DNA of 9,142 nt, taken from NCBI GenBank assembly GCA_020427865.1, contig JAGQNX010000106.1:1-9142 (forward strand). The letters are read 5' to 3'. Each line of letters begins with the position of its first letter. Position 1 is the first letter of the stretch. This document shows, piece by piece, positions 4,963 to 9,142 of the stretch. Made by a program: the position numbers and the translations under genes. The notes below the pieces were generated by a model. It was not told the origin of the DNA and did not search any database. It saw only the letters and a list, made by a program, of their open reading frames with translations. This DNA is from a candidate division WWE3 bacterium (lineage in GTDB: Bacteria > Patescibacteriota > WWE3 > UBA101185 > UBA10185).

Positions 4963-6151
4963 TTACGACTCGTTTTTTGCATCAGTAGAACAACAAGCAA
5001 ATAGACAATTACGTGGAAAACCTATCGCAGTGGGAGGCAGTTCACTTACCAAAAGTATTGTATGTTCGGCATCTAAAGAAGCTAAGAAATATGGGGTTAA
5101 AACAGCAATGCCTTTATTTAAGGCAAAAAAGCTGTGCCCAGAAATAATTGGAATAAAAGGCGATGGCACTAAATATAGTTATATACACAACGAAAGTCTA
5201 AAAATTTTTGGTAAGTATACAGATTTAGTAGAACCTTTTAGTATAGATGAATGTTTTTTAGATGTTACTAATACACTTAAATTTTTTGATAACCCAATTA
5301 ATTTAGCCCTACAAATTAAAAAAGATATAAGACAAATGTTTGGCGAGGTTATTACATGTTCTATTGGAATTGGACCAAATAAAATAACAGCAAAACTTGT
5401 ATCAGACTGGAATAAACCAAATGGTATTTACCATGTCACACAACAAAACTTGCAAGACACTTTGTTGAGTGCTCAATTAAGTGACTTCTGTGGTATTGGT
5501 AAACGAATAAGTATACGTTTAGAAAATCTAGGTATTACAACAGTTAAACAACTACAAGAAATAGACGTGGAAACACTCTATTTAGAATTTGGAAACATTT
5601 CGGGACATACTTTAAAAAACATGGCATTTGGAATAGATTATTCAGAAGTAAAGCCCTCAGAATACAAAAGAACACCTAAATCAATAGGCCATCAACATAC
5701 ACTAAAGGCAAACACATACAACAGACAAGTTATAAACAGAAACCTATTACGTTTGTCAGAAATGGTCGCACGACGAATGCGTAGACACAATGTAGTAGGT
5801 AAAACGGTATCTTTATATCTTAGAGATTCTAATAAACTTGGGTATCACGAACGCTTAACAAATACCCGTGCAATAGATAATGGATACAGTATATACGAAG
5901 CAACACAGCTACTTCTAAAAAAAGCTAATTGGAACAAAGAAACGCGTCTTGTTGGAGTAAGCATGTCTAATTTAGTCTCAAAAAGCCATATGCCAATACC
6001 TTTACTGCCTCAAGAAGCACGAAAAGAACGAATAATGCGTGCAGCAGATTTAATCAATGATAAATTTGGGGAATATACAATGATACCTGCAAACACAGTG
6101 CTAGCAGATCAAACAAAGGGAAAAATAAGCAGCTTTCTAAAGCACCAATAA
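4889..6151 (+). CDS. dinB: DNA polymerase IV (Y-family translesion polymerase)
   Basis: Copies past damaged template bases. The 420 residues show the Y-family order: HIDYDSFFASVE (23-34) with metal ligand D25 and steric-gate F30, GKPIAVGG (43-50), SIDECFLDVT (118-127) with catalytic D120 and E121, SIGIGPNKITAKLVSDWNKP (158-177), the helix-hairpin-helix CGIGKR (201-206), and a little-finger domain from about 250 to 365. It carries about 20 extra residues before the core, compared with E. coli DinB, where the core starts at the first residues. No canonical beta-clamp motif is obvious at the C-terminus, which ends GKISSFLKHQ. It overlaps the small upstream gene by 74 bases and ends one base from the convergent recO stop codon. 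The start could also be the ATG at 4886. Confidence 0.95.
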   Translation: MSTMSKPLGGNSILKQQNRVILHIDYDSFFASVEQQANRQLRGKPIAVGGSSLTKSIVCSASKEAKKYGVKTAMPLFKAKKLCPEIIGIKGDGTKYSYIHNESLKIFGKYTDLVEPFSIDECFLDVTNTLKFFDNPINLALQIKKDIRQMFGEVITCSIGIGPNKITAKLVSDWNKPNGIYHVTQQNLQDTLLSAQLSDFCGIGKRISIRLENLGITTVKQLQEIDVETLYLEFGNISGHTLKNMAFGIDYSEVKPSEYKRTPKSIGHQHTLKANTYNRQVINRNLLRLSEMVARRMRRHNVVGKTVSLYLRDSNKLGYHERLTNTRAIDNGYSIYEATQLLLKKANWNKETRLVGVSMSNLVSKSHMPIPLLPQEARKERIMRAADLINDKFGEYTMIPANTVLADQTKGKISSFLKHQ

Positions 6152-6152
6152 A

Positions 6153-6893
6153 TTAGCGTAACTTATCTGTACTTAACGAATATCCAGATATTTCTTTTAT
6201 ATATGAACGCACAAGATCAGAGGCTGAACTAATATTAGTTAAAGAAAAGTCAGGAACTTCTGCATTATCTAAATTAAATATTTTTGCATTAAGGTAAATC
6301 ATTATATTAATTACATCGCTAGTAGCTCGAAATCCACCAAAACAATTAGAACAGATTAAAGATCCAGAACTTACATCAAACTTTGCTCCCAAAAAAGGTG
6401 ATAAGATTGGAGCATCACAGCTACCACACGTAGTTAAATTAAGTGTGTAGCCCAAAAGATGCATAAATCTAATTTCAAAGGCCAGAACAGCTAAAAACGA
6501 TTTACGATCATCATTAGCACTAGAAATATTTTTTAGAGTTACATCTACTAAGTTAAATACTCCAGCAACACTACCCTCCTCTAAAAAACGGTTAAGTAGT
6601 TCAAGTACATAAAAAACCAATCTAGACTTCTCAAAGTCATTTTTTATATTTGCATAAGAATCTAACAACACAACTTCAGATACTGTTTTAAAACCGGTAG
6701 AACCTTCCGAGACGCTAACTTTTATTTTGTTAGCACTATCTAACAACCCACCTCGACGCGAAGATATCTTACGCACACCTTTTGCAAGAGCAGTAAATTT
6801 ACCTAAATCATCAGAAACAAAAGTATAGATTCTGTCCGCATCTTGATAGTTAGTATGTTTTAGTATAAAAGCTTCGGTAGTAAATCTTTTCAT
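6153..6893 (-). CDS. recO: DNA repair protein RecO
   Basis: RecO anneals DNA and, with RecR and RecF, loads RecA at gaps. The 246-residue protein begins with the OB-fold pattern TTEAFILKHTNYQDADRIYTF (5-25), then GKFTALAKGVRKISSRRGG (31-49). A helical domain follows, and a four-cysteine zinc site of the RecO type: C156, C159, C181 and C184. Length is normal for the family (about 240-260). I place the start at 6893 (MKRFTTEAF), which matches other RecO proteins; the in-frame ATG at 6914 lies in the loop of a terminator hairpin and adds a hydrophobic MQGLFLF not typical of the family. No good Shine-Dalgarno precedes 6893; the sequence there is the U-tract of the upstream terminator. It converges on dinB. 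Confidence 0.95.
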   Translation of the reverse strand: MKRFTTEAFILKHTNYQDADRIYTFVSDDLGKFTALAKGVRKISSRRGGLLDSANKIKVSVSEGSTGFKTVSEVVLLDSYANIKNDFEKSRLVFYVLELLNRFLEEGSVAGVFNLVDVTLKNISSANDDRKSFLAVLAFEIRFMHLLGYTLNLTTCGSCDAPILSPFLGAKFDVSSGSLICSNCFGGFRATSDVINIMIYLNAKIFNLDNAEVPDFSLTNISSASDLVRSYIKEISGYSLSTDKLR

Positions 6894-6898
6894 AAACA

Positions 6899-6930
6899 AA
6901 AAAAGCCCCTGCATAAACAGGAGCCTTTTT
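6899..6930 (-). terminator. Intrinsic terminator after the DUF4012 gene, possibly bidirectional
   Basis: On the minus strand GCTCCTG (6918-6924), a 6-base loop and CAGGGGC (6905-6911) form a 7-bp stem with one G-U pair, followed by seven T (6898-6904). Five A precede the stem, so the plus strand also ends in a T-run (6926-6930). It begins 18 bases after the DUF4012 stop codon. Its T-run ends 4 bases before the recO ATG. Confidence 0.85.
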
Positions 6931-6948
6931 CACTAGCATAAGTAATAA

Positions 6949-8862
6949 TTATAGTTCTGACTTAAATTGCTCATCCCACTTAAGTTCAATATCAGTGGTT
7001 TTACCATTTACAACAACATGATGTTTCTCTACATCAATACCTGATTGTTTTTGAATATAGAGACTGTATTCATTGTTTTTTACAACAGCATTTGGCAAAT
7101 AGTACTTAAAGGTAATAGATTTAGTTTCATCTGGACCTAAGGTAACAAATCCATGAAAATAAGTTTTATTGCGCTCGCTGCCTTCACCAGTAGTGTCTTC
7201 GGAACCTTCAACACTTATAAGCTCAGAACCTTGAGGTACATATACACGCACCCAATCTCTAAATCTCTTAACAAAAGGATCAAAGTCACTAGAGGGTCGC
7301 GTATACTTATAATCTAGTTTTACGGTTCTAACATAGCGATCGCCTTCTTTAGTCAATGTATGAGTTACATCTTTTGTTACAAACCAGTTGGTCTTGTCAC
7401 CACCTAAGTTAGTAGACACCACATAGGCATAATCACCTGTTACAGGATCTTTGATTCTATTAGAAAACCCATGTTTCTCTAATAATGCTTGGGCACTAGG
7501 ATCAAACAAAACACCATTTACATGCTTTCTTAGTGCAAGGTCAAACCCTTTCTCTATAATCTTTGGCCACAAGTTGCTCTCGGACTCAAAAACATTCACT
7601 AACATAGCTTGCATAAGATCACCTAATATCTGTTTACGATTTACTTGTTCGGCTAAAGCTAAACTTGCAAGTTTTTCAAGCTCTAACACTACGTTATCTT
7701 GGGTATAGGTTACACCATTAACTGTTGCAGGACCTGTAACCTCTAAAAGTTCTTCAAGCACCTTAGTGTCTATAGTTATAACTCCATCAACAGATTTAAT
7801 TTGATTAGGCACCAATGGTTGAGCTTCTAACCAAAAGTCTTGATAAAACTGGTCAACAGAAGTAGGCAAGTCGGGAGATATGTTAGCATCACGCGCAAAC
7901 ATACGTTCTACCTTTAAGTGAGTTTCGTATGCAGGCGGAACTTTTGGAAAAGTATGAAATGCATCTATAGACTGTAATACTTCGTCTACATAATAAGAGT
8001 TGTAAGAAGTAAAGTCGGAATTAAGTAAGCCATTACTTACTTTAAATGTAGAAATATAAGTCCAAAAACCACCTGTAGCTCTAATTTCTTTGTCGTTTTG
8101 CATTATTATCATATATCTCTTTTCACCAGTGTTCACACCTAGCAAATCAGGTACGATGACTAAAGCTTGTTTAATATCGGGAGCAAAATCATTAATTTGG
8201 GTCAATACATCTTGAGCGCCTTTTATGCTATCACGCAAGGCGATTCCTTGAAAGTTTTCGGGATATCTAGAGGCATCTACATAAGAAAGTTCTTCACCAA
8301 CTTTAGAAAGCTCTAAAAGCACAGCATCGGAATCGTCTGCAACTAAAGGCATAGCCGAAACCCAAGCTGCAAAAGCTTCAGCAAGACCTAACTCCTCAAC
8401 TTGAGCAGTGTCAGACACTCTAAAACCTAATGCATCTGCAAAAGGGACAACAAGAACTTGAAACTCTCTACCTGCAGCAACAGCATGTAATCCTGCATTA
8501 ATAAAGTGCTCCGAATCAGCATAGTAGGCTTTAGTAAGACCAAAGTTTTTAGCCCAACCTACTTTAGAATCGCGATCTTTACGTAACTGCAGTAAGTCTT
8601 TTTCAGTTTTATCTAAACTAGATTCTAAAGCTAACAAATCACGCGAAGTAAGTGCATTTTGAATGTTATTTGCGTCAGACTTTAGTTGATTAACATTACT
8701 GACTAAAGAATATGCAGGTCTTAAAACAAAATAAAATAACACAGCCCCAACAACAGCTAATATTCCAAGCAAAACAATACTACCTTTACCAAGGTTTTTA
8801 ACTACAGTGCTTCGTTTTGGTTTAGAACTCGAAAAATGATGAGTCCCATTTTCTAATGACAT
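6949..8862 (-). CDS. DUF4012 membrane-anchored extracellular protein
   Basis: A 637-residue protein. It has a short basic cytoplasmic N-terminus (KPKRSTVVKNLGK), one membrane segment (about 29-47, GSIVLLGILAVVGAVLFYF) and then a large outer domain, so it should be an N-in anchored envelope protein. A likely coiled stretch follows (about 50-100). The DUF4012 signature is clear: YMIIMQNDKEIRATGGFWTY (250-269) and ARDANISPDLPTSVDQF (323-339). DUF4012 proteins are often found with polysaccharide or capsule genes, which agrees with the sugar transferase directly upstream; their biochemical role is not known. The start at 8862 is set by AGGAG at 8872-8876, and the ATG lies one base after the sugar transferase stop codon, pointing to coupled translation. 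A terminator follows the gene. Confidence 0.9.
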   Translation of the reverse strand: MSLENGTHHFSSSKPKRSTVVKNLGKGSIVLLGILAVVGAVLFYFVLRPAYSLVSNVNQLKSDANNIQNALTSRDLLALESSLDKTEKDLLQLRKDRDSKVGWAKNFGLTKAYYADSEHFINAGLHAVAAGREFQVLVVPFADALGFRVSDTAQVEELGLAEAFAAWVSAMPLVADDSDAVLLELSKVGEELSYVDASRYPENFQGIALRDSIKGAQDVLTQINDFAPDIKQALVIVPDLLGVNTGEKRYMIIMQNDKEIRATGGFWTYISTFKVSNGLLNSDFTSYNSYYVDEVLQSIDAFHTFPKVPPAYETHLKVERMFARDANISPDLPTSVDQFYQDFWLEAQPLVPNQIKSVDGVITIDTKVLEELLEVTGPATVNGVTYTQDNVVLELEKLASLALAEQVNRKQILGDLMQAMLVNVFESESNLWPKIIEKGFDLALRKHVNGVLFDPSAQALLEKHGFSNRIKDPVTGDYAYVVSTNLGGDKTNWFVTKDVTHTLTKEGDRYVRTVKLDYKYTRPSSDFDPFVKRFRDWVRVYVPQGSELISVEGSEDTTGEGSERNKTYFHGFVTLGPDETKSITFKYYLPNAVVKNNEYSLYIQKQSGIDVEKHHVVVNGKTTDIELKWDEQFKSEL

Positions 8863-8863
8863 A

Positions 8864-9142
8864 CTAAAATGCTCCTTTCTTTGATAATACAACAAATGGT
8901 GTTTTTAGTATAATGAGTAGATCATACAGTATTGAGCGGGTTGTTGCATAGTCGGCATCCATTTTAATACGCGCTTCAAACCCAATCGCGGAACGACCAC
9001 TAGTTTGCCAAACTCCCGTAATACCCGGTTTAGTGGTAAGTGCAATTTTAATCAATTCTTTAGTATTTGGAAATCTATCTTCCTGTTCTTTAAGCTCAAA
9101 AGAAAAATATGCCCTAGGGCCTACTAAACTCATATCACCAAA
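8864..9142 (-). CDS. Bacterial sugar transferase (phosphoglycosyl transferase type), C-terminal part
   Basis: The last 92 residues of a protein that enters from the right edge. GDMSLVGPRAYF, then TTKPGITGVWQTSGRSAIGFEARI (split here as KPGITGVWQTSGR and SAIGFEARI), DADYATTRSILYDLLIILKTPFVVLSKKGAF match the conserved end of PF02397 enzymes (WbaP, PglC and relatives). These transfer a sugar phosphate from a nucleotide sugar to undecaprenyl phosphate at the inner membrane face, the first step of making capsule, O-antigen or exopolysaccharide. The ATG at 9133 is internal (MSLVGPR is mid-domain), so the true start is off the window. Whether it is a short PglC type or a long polytopic type cannot be seen. 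The stop (TAG) is one base from the DUF4012 start codon. Confidence 0.93.
   Translation of the reverse strand, partial: FGDMSLVGPRAYFSFELKEQEDRFPNTKELIKIALTTKPGITGVWQTSGRSAIGFEARIKMDADYATTRSILYDLLIILKTPFVVLSKKGAF
8872..8876 (-). promoter_or_regulatory. Ribosome binding site of the DUF4012 gene
   Basis: AAAGGAG (8872-8878) ends 9 bases before the ATG at 8862 and lies within the last codons of the sugar transferase. It excludes the in-frame ATG at 8895. Confidence 0.7.

Noticed and set aside
4963..5169. Minus-strand open frame
   Set aside because: Antisense shadow of the conserved dinB catalytic region.
6140..6165. Shared terminator between convergent dinB and recO
   Set aside because: One base separates the stop codons and no hairpin with a T-run is visible nearby.
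6894..6914. Upstream ATG adding seven residues to RecO
   Set aside because: It lies in the loop of the terminator hairpin, and the added residues do not fit the RecO family.
7451..7708. Plus-strand open frame
   Set aside because: Antisense shadow inside the DUF4012 gene.
1..9142. UGA recoded as glycine, as in some Patescibacteria lineages
   Set aside because: Every gene reads at family length with UGA as stop, glycine is written GGN throughout, and no conserved glycine is seen as an in-frame UGA.

Overview
The window is AT-rich, gene-dense bacterial DNA, most like a Candidate Phyla Radiation (Patescibacteria) genome. That placement is an inference. It rests on short intergenic gaps, a DUF4012 membrane protein next to a sugar transferase, a shortened RelA/SpoT-type protein, a single-chain glycyl-tRNA synthetase, and several genes of unknown function. 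The standard genetic code fits: all genes read through at plausible lengths with UGA as stop, and glycine is written GGN. I see no mobile element, CRISPR array, tRNA or rRNA, and no gene-free stretch longer than 300 bases.

Left part (1-4007, all minus strand). A nucleotidyltransferase-fold gene (3276-4007) is followed by a near-consensus promoter and a compact T-box leader (about 3085-3227). Next come glyQS (1729-3084), a RelA/SpoT homologue (305-1690), and the start of mraZ (1-186), which leaves the window. The T-box has the canonical core, 7-base bulge and antiterminator-type pairing. There is no terminator downstream. Instead its 3' strand competes with a hairpin that covers the glyQS Shine-Dalgarno, so it should act on translation. 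The RelA/SpoT gene starts 38 bases after glyQS with no terminator between them, so a tRNA-charging sensor, a synthetase and an alarmone enzyme probably share one transcript. The mraZ leader carries spaced TGGTGA repeats and a 12-bp inverted repeat that look like an MraZ autoregulatory site.

Middle part (4090-6151, plus strand). A YbjN-like protein is followed by a near-consensus promoter. This promoter predicts transcription starting at the ATG of a small DUF6504-like gene, that is, a leaderless mRNA. The small gene overlaps dinB (DNA polymerase IV, Y family) by 74 bases in another frame.

Right part (6153-9142, minus strand). The 3' end of a phosphoglycosyl-transferase-type sugar transferase is coupled to a DUF4012 membrane protein, followed by a clear intrinsic terminator. 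The U-tract of that terminator nearly touches the start codon of recO. recO and dinB converge with one base between their stop codons.

The most interesting items are the short translational T-box on glyQS, its link to an unusual RelA/SpoT protein (HD motif changed to HH, no C-terminal regulatory half), and the leaderless DUF6504-like/dinB pair.
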